Assembly: GCA_947501845.1 (NCBI GenBank)
Contig: CANMXP010000014.1
Location: forward strand, 1 to 64,000
Length of the DNA: 64,000 nucleotides
Reading direction: 5' to 3'
Source: an uncultured Flavobacteriaceae bacterium
GTDB lineage: Bacteria > Bacteroidota > Bacteroidia > Flavobacteriales > Flavobacteriaceae
The notes beneath the pieces were generated by a model. That model saw only the letters and a program-made list of their open reading frames with translations, ran no database searches and was not told the origin of the DNA. A program made the position numbers and the translations under genes. Shown here piece after piece: positions 7,475-14,768 of the stretch (position 1 is its first letter; every line of letters starts with the position of its first letter).

Positions 7475-8509
7475 ATGAGCACAAAAGAGACTGCAACAGA
7501 AGAAATAGATTTAGGGCAATTACTCAGACTTATAGGAAATGCCATTAATACGGTTTATAACTGCATTTTGAATAGTTTAAGAAGTATATATCACCTTTTT
7601 ATAGTATGTATCCTATTCTTTAGAAAGCACTTTTTAAAGTTTTGTTATACGGCTATATTAGGAGTAGGGTTAGGCGCTTACTTAGATTATAACGTTATTC
7701 CAGTATATAAATTTTCAATGGTTGTGCAGCCTAACTTTAACAGTGCAAGGCAACTATACAGTAATATTGAGTTTTATAATCAACTGGTAAAACAAGAAGA
7801 TAGAGAAGAATTAGCGGTAGTACTAAATATTCCCCTAGGCGTAGCAGAAAAAATAGCAAATATTGAAATTGAGGCTTTTCCTGATAAAGCACAAAAAATT
7901 AAACAGTTTAATGAATTTATTAAAGATCTGGATTCTATCACCTTGAAAAGCATAGATTATCAAGATCATTTAGAGAACTTTAATAATATTAACGCAGGAT
8001 TTCACAAAATTCAAATAGAAGCGACAGCTCCCGAAATAGGAAAGCAATGCCAAGAAGTAATAGTAACTTCTATTAATGATAATCAATATGTCAAATCTCA
8101 GAAAAAGGCTAGTATTGATAACATAGCAATTAGAGATGCCTTAATAAATGAACAACTAAAGGAAATCAATAAATTACAAGCGTTTTATAAGGAAATAAGA
8201 ATCTTAGAAGCTAAAAAAATGTGGCAACAACAAATATAAATTTGGCCAATAATAAAATAGACCAAATTTCTGATTTGGAGTTATTTAAGCAGCTAGAAAA
8301 ACTTAAAGAAGAAAAAGTTAAGCTAAATATAGAAAAAGCAAATACAATAAATGCCGTTAATATAATTTATGAATTTCCATATAAAAGAATATTAATAAAT
8401 AACCTATGCTCTAAAAAATAGTACAAATGCCTGTAATGTTCATTGCAGTTATGTTTTAGTATTAATAATACTTGCTTTTAATAAGTATTTGGCTAATTAT
8501 GAGAAATAG
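7475..8509 (+). pseudogene. Wzz-like chain-length-determinant-type membrane protein, broken by three frameshifts
   Basis: The first frame (7475-8239, 254 codons) has an N-terminal cytoplasmic segment (EIDLGQLLRLIGNA), a first transmembrane helix near residues 55-75, a periplasmic domain and a coiled coil, as in flavobacterial Wzz/FepE-type proteins. It stops just after an A7 run (8213-8219). Restoring one A joins it to the next frame (8221-8421, LANNKIDQISDLELFKQLEK). Restoring one A in the A6 run at 8413-8418 then leads to MPVMFIAVMF. Restoring one T in the T4 run at 8454-8457 continues as LVLIILAFNKYLANYEK, stop at 8507-8509, a second transmembrane helix as expected for the family. Three single-base losses in one gene suggest genuine decay; homopolymer sequencing error is the alternative. 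Confidence 0.7.
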
Positions 8510-8612
8510 TACAACCCTTATAGAATGGTACTTATAGTATCTTTTACTTAGGTAGAGCAGTTCTGGTATAGAAAAAAGGAACTAATCAATTCAGCAATAA
8601 AATCAAATCAAA

Positions 8613-8646
8613 CGTCATTGCGAGGAGCAAAGCGACGTGGCAATCT
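8613..8646. repeat. REP-like palindromic element (GTCATTGCGAG type)
   Basis: CGTCATTGCGAGGAGCAA followed by AGCGACGTGGCAATCT is a well-preserved copy of a widespread intergenic palindrome of Bacteroidota. ATTGC and GCAAT at its ends can pair. It lies just upstream of the next gene (8665). Diverged copies occur at 2961 and 5611. Confidence 0.65.
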
Positions 8647-8664
8647 TATAAAACTTTAAATATT

Positions 8665-9513
8665 ATGAAAAAATTATTTTTATTAAGTGTTTTAATGACT
8701 ACGTTTTCTCATGGACAAATTATTGATGAGAATGGAGTCATTGCAACAGGGCAAGACAATACTCAATTAACAGGGAAAATTGGCATAGGAACGAGCGCAC
8801 CAACAGAAGCATTAGATATTGTAGGAACTACTAATATTTCAGAAGATTTAAGAATTGGTAAACAAAATGGAAATGGAATTTTCGTGTTTAATACAAATCA
8901 AACAACTGATATACATGATATGATTCTTTATGGAAATAATGGAATAGCCAGAGCATATCTAGCAGCATCTTACGAAAGAACACAATTTAGTTTAGGTAAT
9001 ATAAATGGACAAGAAGTATTTAATGTAAATACAGGTAATTTGGGGCCAGATAATGTTTATCTACATATGCCAAAACCTGATTCAAGAATAGTTATAGCGG
9101 GTTATGGGAATTATTTACCAGAACATAAATTTGTGGTTAAAAGTGGTAGTGCAATGATTGAAGGTAATATTTTAACTAATGCTAATATTGGTATTGGTAC
9201 GAGTTCTTTTATAGATGGTACAGACACTTATAGATTGTCTGTAGAAGGAAAAATTAGAGCACATGCTGTTAAAGTATATACGGATTGGGCAGATTATGTG
9301 TTTGAAGCAGATTATAAATTGCCAACATTAAGAGAAGTTGAAGAGTACATTAAATCAAATGGACATTTAAAAGATATACCAAGTGCTAAAGATGTAGAAG
9401 AAAGTGGTATTGAACTTGGTGAAATGAATAAATTATTATTACAAAAAATAGAGGAGTTAACACTTTACACTATTGAGCTTAAAAAGGAAATAGACTTACT
9501 AAAATCCAAATAA
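8665..9513 (+). CDS. Secreted tail-fibre-like / coiled-coil surface protein
   Basis: 282 residues with a signal peptide (MKKLFLLSVLMTTFSHGQ). The body contains short head-like repeats (GKIGIGTSAPTEALDI and NIGIGTSSFIDG) typical of tail-fibre and adhesin-like proteins of Bacteroidota. The C-terminus has the recurrent block WADYVFEADYKLPTLREVEE, HLKDIPSAKDVEESG and a terminal coiled coil (MNKLLLQKIEELT...). It probably trimerises at the cell surface. No T9SS sorting domain is visible. The next gene, a T9SS-secreted subtilase, starts 6 bp after its stop, so the two are almost certainly one operon. The partner or substrate is unknown. Confidence 0.7.
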   Translation: MKKLFLLSVLMTTFSHGQIIDENGVIATGQDNTQLTGKIGIGTSAPTEALDIVGTTNISEDLRIGKQNGNGIFVFNTNQTTDIHDMILYGNNGIARAYLAASYERTQFSLGNINGQEVFNVNTGNLGPDNVYLHMPKPDSRIVIAGYGNYLPEHKFVVKSGSAMIEGNILTNANIGIGTSSFIDGTDTYRLSVEGKIRAHAVKVYTDWADYVFEADYKLPTLREVEEYIKSNGHLKDIPSAKDVEESGIELGEMNKLLLQKIEELTLYTIELKKEIDLLKSK

Positions 9514-9519
9514 AATATT

Positions 9520-11400
9520 ATGAAAAATATAATAATTTTCATTTTTGTTATGTTTGGTTTTTATGCATATACCCAAGAAGTTCAATCATTTTTTGTTAAA
9601 ATTGTTAATGAACAAAATATCCCAAATGTAACTCATTCACGTAATGGTATTCGAAAAGCATATTCTAAAACTCAAAATAGCAAATTAGATAACCTTTTAA
9701 ATAGGTATAAAATTTATAGTTGTAAAAAAGTATTTAAAAATTCTAAAAAAGCATCATTACAGAATATTTATTTAATTGAATGTAATGATTTGCAACTAAT
9801 GGATGATTTATATGATAAGTTTAAGTCCATTTATCCAATCGTAGAAAATGGGCAAGGTATTCCTTTAACTACTCCTAATGACTATGGTTCAACAGGAGGT
9901 TATACAGGACCTGGATCAAGTCAAGAAGATTTAGATTTTATTAGGGCTATCGAAGCTTGGGGTGTTACTACAGGTTCTGAAAATATAAAAATAGGTGTAG
10001 CAGATACTAAATTTTCAGTAAATCATGAAGATTTAGAAAATACTATTAGTGTTATAAATCCTAGTCAAAATACAAATCCTAAGGGTAGTGGAAACGCTTT
10101 TCATGGATCTGTAGTTTCTGGTTTTGCTGCGGCTAATACTGATAATGGAAAAGGAGGGGCGGCTATAGGGTATAATTCTTTCATTTCTGCAAGAGCACAA
10201 GGCATGAATGTAAATGCATTAAGTGAATTGTCATTAGTTGATGGAGTCAAAGTACTCAACGCTAGTTGGTACATAGCGTCTTCATTAGATGGAACATTAA
10301 ATCAAACAGCATCTCTTTATCAACCTGTAATTGATGAAATAATTAATGATAGAAAAAAAGTTTTAATAGCTGCAGCAGGAAATGGTGAAGATACTCCTGG
10401 AAATCCAAACCTTTTTTTGTTTCCAGCTTCTTATAAAGATGTAATTTCAGTTTCAAGTATATGTCATAAAAGTGATAATGTTCTTGGTATTGAGTATTTT
10501 TTAGATTCACATCAATATAAAATAAATGGAGAAATGCGCAGTCATCAACATAATGATTCTGTTGATATTGTAGCACCTGGTTACGGATTGTTTCGATTAA
10601 ACCCATTTCATGATAGTTATACCTATAATGATAGAGGAACGTCTTATGCGGCTCCCATTGTAGCAGGTACAGTTGCCTTAATGTTTGATGTTAACAATTG
10701 TATAGACCCTAAAGAAGTAGAAACAGTCCTAAAATTAACAGCTGTTAAAATAGACAATTTGCCTCAAAATATACAATATTATGGTAAGCTTGGTGCAGGT
10801 AAATTGGATGCATACGAAGCCGTTAAAATGGCAAAAGATATGGCAGACACCTTTGGCACAGTAGAAGTGAAAAATAGAATTTTATATCGTCCATGGTTCT
10901 ATAAATTAGAAACAGCTCCGTATGAAATAAAGATGATTAATAACGATGTTACAGGTGGCTCAAAATTAAAATTTAAAGCAAGAAATAATATTGAAATATT
11001 AAGTGGTTATTATTATCCAGATACTGGGGGGTATATAGATTTAAGTATAGATGCTACTCTAGCATTAAACTGTCTGCCACCTCCAGCTAGTTCTAGTAAC
11101 TCCTCTAAAAAAATAAAAAATAAAATTGATAATATTAAAGGGGGTATTCCAAATAGAGAGAGAGGGGTATTAGTTTATCCTAATCCAACTACGGGGATTT
11201 TGAATATAATTAGTAAGGAAAGTTTAAATCAAATTACCATTTCTGATATTACGGGTAAAGTAGTCTACAATATCAGTAATATAAATAAAAACGAGTTACA
11301 AGTAGATATAAGTAAGTTTAATTTAGGAATATATTTTATGAAAATGAAAATGAAAATGGAATCTGGTGAAACTACTAGTACAAAAGTAGTCAAAGAGTAA
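9520..11400 (+). CDS. Subtilisin-family (S8) serine protease with T9SS type A sorting domain
   Basis: 626 residues. A signal peptide (to about TQE) is followed by a propeptide-like region (about 20-110) and a subtilase domain with the full triad: D162 (GVADTKF), H195 (FHGSVVSG), oxyanion N288 (AAAGNGED) and S375 (GTSYAAPIVAG). After a linker the C-terminus has VLVYPNPTTGILNI and ends STKVVKE, a type A T9SS sorting domain. The mature protease should therefore be secreted through T9SS and released or anchored. It is co-encoded with the upstream tail-fibre-like protein (6-bp gap). It may process surface proteins or degrade environmental protein; which one is not evident. Confidence 0.9.
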   Translation: MKNIIIFIFVMFGFYAYTQEVQSFFVKIVNEQNIPNVTHSRNGIRKAYSKTQNSKLDNLLNRYKIYSCKKVFKNSKKASLQNIYLIECNDLQLMDDLYDKFKSIYPIVENGQGIPLTTPNDYGSTGGYTGPGSSQEDLDFIRAIEAWGVTTGSENIKIGVADTKFSVNHEDLENTISVINPSQNTNPKGSGNAFHGSVVSGFAAANTDNGKGGAAIGYNSFISARAQGMNVNALSELSLVDGVKVLNASWYIASSLDGTLNQTASLYQPVIDEIINDRKKVLIAAAGNGEDTPGNPNLFLFPASYKDVISVSSICHKSDNVLGIEYFLDSHQYKINGEMRSHQHNDSVDIVAPGYGLFRLNPFHDSYTYNDRGTSYAAPIVAGTVALMFDVNNCIDPKEVETVLKLTAVKIDNLPQNIQYYGKLGAGKLDAYEAVKMAKDMADTFGTVEVKNRILYRPWFYKLETAPYEIKMINNDVTGGSKLKFKARNNIEILSGYYYPDTGGYIDLSIDATLALNCLPPPASSSNSSKKIKNKIDNIKGGIPNRERGVLVYPNPTTGILNIISKESLNQITISDITGKVVYNISNINKNELQVDISKFNLGIYFMKMKMKMESGETTSTKVVKE

Positions 11401-11558
11401 TTTTAAAAGAGACTACCCGAGAAGACTATTGATTTTATAATCATTATCAAACCACTAATCCCTTAATACATATAGTTTATCCCTAGTTTTTCAATAGACG
11501 TAACATTTTACTTTCTTTTTAATCCTGTTACATATTGTTTTGAAATAAAAGAAGGTAA

Positions 11559-12059
11559 ATGAAATTATTTAGACCACTGTTTCAAACTATAATACCCTTA
11601 CTTTTTGGTTTACTTTCTTGTTCAACAAATGATATAGAGCAAAGTACATTACAGGGAAAAATAGACTTAGCATTATTGAATGAAAATGAATGGGGTTTAT
11701 CCAATGATATTTTAAATTTTATAAACGTACATCGAGTAAATCTTGGAAAGAATATAATAGCTAAAGATTCATCGTATGCAACAGCTTATGCCGTTCAACA
11801 TAGTAAATATATGGTGGCTACCAACAGTGTAAATCATAATAACTTTTTTATTAGAAGTAAAGCGCTAAAAGAAAAAGGTGCCATGGAAGTAAGCGAAAAC
11901 ATAGCCTATGGCTATAGTTCTGCTGAAACTGTTGTAAAAGCTTGGTTAAAGAGTGATGCACACAGAGAAGTTATAGAAGGTAACTTTTCACATATAGGAT
12001 TTGGCATTGTAAAATCATTAGAGAACAGATATTATTATACAACGATATATTATAGATGA
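11559..12059 (+). CDS. CAP-domain (SCP/PR-1-like) lipoprotein
   Basis: 166 residues. The signal MKLFRPLFQTIIPLLFGLLSC has a lipobox Cys at about 21. The CAP fold follows: INVHRVNLG, AVQHSKYM, SVNHNNFFIR, VSENIAYGY, AWLKSDAHREVIEG, FSHIGFGIV, and a final YYTTIYYR strand. The conserved His and Glu residues of the CAP cavity (H in NHNNF, E in SENIAYG, H in DAHRE) are present. Bacterial CAP proteins are extracytoplasmic with mostly unknown functions; some have proteolytic or lipid-binding activity. The stop overlaps the start of the next ORF (ATGA). Confidence 0.85.
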   Translation: MKLFRPLFQTIIPLLFGLLSCSTNDIEQSTLQGKIDLALLNENEWGLSNDILNFINVHRVNLGKNIIAKDSSYATAYAVQHSKYMVATNSVNHNNFFIRSKALKEKGAMEVSENIAYGYSSAETVVKAWLKSDAHREVIEGNFSHIGFGIVKSLENRYYYTTIYYR

Positions 12060-12415
12060 TTAAAATAAATCTATATGTTATGAAGAAAAAAAAGGAAGCC
12101 TTTTATAATAAAGAAAGTGAATTTAATTTCATATATCCCGCTAACAAAAACCTAGATAAAACTCAAGAAGAACCCAATAAATTAGTAGGTATGGCTTTAA
12201 AAAAAAGGGATTATGAAATTGATTGGGAAGACATAAGATATCAATATAAAAGATATCTAAAAATTCATGGATCTGTTCCTATACACAGATTTGCATTTAA
12301 TTATGTTTTGGGGTGTGAATTACAAAATAGGATTGCTCCTCAAGACAAAATAATAATGCAAGCTATGTATATAGAGATTTGCGCTGAATTACAAAAGAGA
12401 ATGACAAATATTTAA
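12056..12415 (+). CDS. Uncharacterised cytoplasmic protein coupled to the CAP lipoprotein gene
   Basis: 119 residues, starting within the stop of the preceding gene (ATGA overlap). An alternative ATG lies at 12080. It is charged, with no signal peptide or membrane helix. A C-terminal helical region holds IDWEDIRYQYKRYLKIHGS, FNYVLGCELQNRI and MYIEICAELQKRM. No family is recognised. The overlap implies translational coupling with the CAP lipoprotein, but no functional link can be read. Confidence 0.55.
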   Translation: MIKINLYVMKKKKEAFYNKESEFNFIYPANKNLDKTQEEPNKLVGMALKKRDYEIDWEDIRYQYKRYLKIHGSVPIHRFAFNYVLGCELQNRIAPQDKIIMQAMYIEICAELQKRMTNI

Positions 12416-12693
12416 ATTTTGTTAATAATTATTAACTTGTTTAGAATATATCGATGTGAATATTATAAGTTTATTGTTTTATTTAAATATTTGAAGGGAA
12501 TAAAGTCTTGATTTACTTTATAATATATTGTACCGCTTCAGTATCTTAAACAACCTAATACCCATAAAAAAGGAAAAGTTACTTTTTGTATAGGTAAATA
12601 AGAAATACCAGCAAGTATCAACAATTTCCAATAACAATTAAGTTTACTTAGTATTATTTTTAAAAGGCCTTGGCAACCGTTTTTTTTTTGATT

Positions 12694-13080
12694 TTAAGCC
12701 AATTTAAGGCAGTTACAGCACACACCTACCATAAATAAATTGGCAGATTCAACCTTATAATCACTTATGGGAGGTAACGCAAAGCTTACCGATAGGCATT
12801 CAACCTCACCACAAGTTTTACATTGAAAATGTGGATGCAAATCATTATGTGTTTCGCAAGAGCAGTCTTGACATTTTGCATACCATTTAAGCCCTCCTTT
12901 TCCAATAAAAGAATGTACAATACCATCATCCATAAGTTTGTCTAAGATGCGATAAACAGTGGTTTTGTACATTTGCGATTTCAATAATTTAACTAAATCC
13001 ACAACAGAGATTGCTGTTTTTTTATTATCGAAAACATCAACCAAGGTTTTAACCTGTTTTGTTTGTCTTGTGATACCCAT
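12694..13080 (-). CDS. Fur-family metalloregulator (Zur/Fur-like)
   Basis: 128 residues when started at the ATG at 13080; the open frame extends further upstream but only through the operator region and the opposite gene. The winged helix has the recognition helix MYKTTVYRILDKLMDDGIV (37-55). The metal-binding half has HPHFQCKTCGEVECL (H82, H84, C87, C90) and a terminal CCNC (121-124). The CxxC-type structural zinc site is typical of Fur/Zur. It is divergent from merC-like, ABC and TonB genes across a 79-bp gap with two palindromes. It most likely represses both sides in response to a metal; zinc is favoured by the neighbours but not proven. Confidence 0.85.
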   Translation of the reverse strand: MGITRQTKQVKTLVDVFDNKKTAISVVDLVKLLKSQMYKTTVYRILDKLMDDGIVHSFIGKGGLKWYAKCQDCSCETHNDLHPHFQCKTCGEVECLSVSFALPPISDYKVESANLFMVGVCCNCLKLA

Positions 13081-13088
13081 AATACAAA

Positions 13089-13113
13089 TATAATGCAACT
13101 TAGTTGCATTATA
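13089..13113. promoter_or_regulatory. Palindromic operator, probable Fur-family binding site 1
   Basis: TATAATGCAAC-TTA-GTTGCATTATA is a perfect inverted repeat with 11-bp arms and a 3-base centre. It is 8 bp upstream of the Fur-family gene start, in the divergent promoter region. Size and symmetry suit a Fur/Zur dimer. Confidence 0.7.
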
Positions 13114-13130
13114 AAAAAAAACATAGTAGT

Positions 13131-13149
13131 ATTGCAACTTAGTTGCGTT
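13131..13149. promoter_or_regulatory. Palindromic operator, probable Fur-family binding site 2
   Basis: ATTGCAAC-TTA-GTTGCGTT shares the core GCAACTTAGTTGC with site 1 and is less perfect at the ends. It lies 10 bp upstream of the MerC-domain gene start, so the repressor could close both divergent promoters. Confidence 0.65.
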
Positions 13150-13159
13150 AAAACTTAAT

Positions 13160-13558
13160 ATGAATTTATCTATTAATAAATCAGACTCCATTGGGGTACT
13201 ATCTAGTGGTCTATGTTTATTGCATTGTCTTGCTACCCCATTTTTATTTGCTACACAAGCACATATTGCACAATGTTGTGAGGTAAAACCTTTATGGTGG
13301 TCGAGCATAGATTTTATATTTCTAATAGTTTCTGCTTTGGCAATATATAGAACGGTAAAAATCACTACAAGAAAATGGATAAAAACAGCGTTTTGGATAA
13401 ACTGGTTTGCCCTGTTGATTCTTATAATAAATGAAAAAGTAGGATGGTTACATTTACCCGAAAGTTCTATTTATTTTCCTGCATTTGGCTTAATATTTTT
13501 TCATGTTATTAACAGTGCATTTTGTCAATGTAAAAAAGAGGGATGTTGCGTAAATTAG
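13160..13558 (+). CDS. MerC-domain membrane protein
   Basis: 132 residues, mostly four transmembrane helices. The N-terminal segment SSGLCLLHCLATP carries the Cys-x3-His-Cys pattern of MerC, and further Cys pairs occur in AQCCEV and the C-terminal CQCKKEGCCVN. MerC proteins are inner-membrane metal carriers first known from mercury resistance. In Bacteroidota, stand-alone MerC-domain genes often adjoin Fur-family regulators and are thought to handle other metals. It is the first gene of the operon facing the Fur-family regulator, with an operator 10 bp before its ATG. A zinc or other metal transport role is inferred. Confidence 0.8.
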   Translation: MNLSINKSDSIGVLSSGLCLLHCLATPFLFATQAHIAQCCEVKPLWWSSIDFIFLIVSALAIYRTVKITTRKWIKTAFWINWFALLILIINEKVGWLHLPESSIYFPAFGLIFFHVINSAFCQCKKEGCCVN

Positions 13559-13568
13559 TTACAGAATA

Positions 13569-13901
13569 ATGGGAGAAATTAATAGATTTTCTAGTTTTCT
13601 TTTAGTGGTGTTTATCTTCATGAATCACCTCATTCCGTTTATTCATGCATTTGAACACCAAGACGATAATAATACTGTTTCTTCAAGTGTATTAAAGTAT
13701 GACCAAAATTCTGATGTTGCTGAACATTGTTGTTTTTGCGATATATACTTTAACCTAGACTATTCTCAATTTCAGCCTTTATCGTATTTGTTAGTTATTC
13801 CCAATTATATTTCTGATTATATATCAGATAAGGAAAAGGGTATAAAGGGCATTGTTTTATTTCGAAAAAAATCAAGATCCCCACCTTCTTCTATTGTTTA
13901 G
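13569..13901 (+). CDS. Small secreted Cys/His-containing protein in a metal locus
   Basis: 110 residues, starting 10 bp after the merC-like stop. It has an N-terminal hydrophobic segment (SFLLVVFIFMNHLIPFIHA) and then a possible metal-binding stretch: HAFEHQDDNN and AEHCCFCDIYF. The C-terminus is basic (RKKSRSPPSS). No named family is recognised. Position and the H/C cluster suggest a periplasmic metal-binding accessory protein of the MerC/TonB/ABC locus. Confidence 0.55.
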   Translation: MGEINRFSSFLLVVFIFMNHLIPFIHAFEHQDDNNTVSSSVLKYDQNSDVAEHCCFCDIYFNLDYSQFQPLSYLLVIPNYISDYISDKEKGIKGIVLFRKKSRSPPSSIV

Positions 13902-14051
13902 AAAGTTGAACAACTAACCTATTTTAGGCAACTATATGTAAATGGAATAGTTACCTATGGTCTATAGTTTATCATCTATTTTATATGCCCGTTTACCTTC
14001 TATTAGGGTAAATCCTCACATCAATTTTTTTAATTTTTTTTACTATTTATT

Positions 14052-14744
14052 ATGCTACAAGCAAAAAACCTTTGTATGCGCTATGAAAATAAACTAGCGC
14101 TCAAAGATTTAAGTTTTACAGTAGCTCCTGGAGAAATCTTTTGCCTATTAGGGCAAAATGGAGCTGGTAAAACGACCACAATTAATATTTTTTTAGGATT
14201 AATAGCCCCAACTTCTGGTGAGGTTTTAATAGGTGATTCTTCCGTAATAGAAAACAAATCGGCAAGAAGTTCAATAGCTTATATCCCAGAAATAGTACAA
14301 TTATATGGCAATTTATCAGGATTGGAGAATCTAGAATTTTTCAGTCGATTAGCTGGGTTTGTCTATACCCAAGACGAGCTTACTAGTTTTTTGCAGCGAG
14401 CTAACCTAGAGCAAGAAGCACATAAAAAACGATTGTCAACCTACTCTAAAGGGATGCGCCAAAAAGTAGGTATAGCCATTGCCTTGGCAAAAAATGCATC
14501 TTATATTCTTATGGATGAACCAACCTCAGGTTTAGACCCCAAAGCTTCAGTAGAATTTGCAGAAACATGTAAAGAATTGTCAGCCGATGGCGTTGCTATT
14601 CTTATGGCTACACATGACATTTTCAATGCTGTAAACATAGGCTCAAAAATAGGAATAATGCGAGAAGGCACTTTGGTTCATACTACCGAAACCTCAAAAA
14701 TATCTGCCCAAGAACTTCAAGACTTATACATAAAAACGATTTAA
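14052..14744 (+). CDS. ABC transporter ATP-binding protein
   Basis: 230 residues. Walker A is GQNGAGKT (34-41), the signature is YSKGMRQ (131-137) and Walker B is ILMDEPTSGLD (D155/E156), with an H-loop in MATHDIF. It belongs to the ABC-2/CcmA-type exporters (drug, NatA, or gliding GldA-like). It sits between the MerC pair and the TonB receptor, and two ABC-2 permeases follow the receptor. The complete transporter is therefore this ATPase plus the proteins at 17258 and 18703. It gives the energy for an inner-membrane step of the locus; direction (export) is suggested by the family. Confidence 0.9.
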   Translation: MLQAKNLCMRYENKLALKDLSFTVAPGEIFCLLGQNGAGKTTTINIFLGLIAPTSGEVLIGDSSVIENKSARSSIAYIPEIVQLYGNLSGLENLEFFSRLAGFVYTQDELTSFLQRANLEQEAHKKRLSTYSKGMRQKVGIAIALAKNASYILMDEPTSGLDPKASVEFAETCKELSADGVAILMATHDIFNAVNIGSKIGIMREGTLVHTTETSKISAQELQDLYIKTI

Positions 14745-14768
14745 TCAAACTTAAATAAAAAACTAAAA

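Noticed and set aside
13081-13365. N-terminal extension of the Fur-family frame (to 223 codons)
   Set aside because: It reads through the operators and antisense to the MerC gene; the conserved protein starts at the ATG at 13080.
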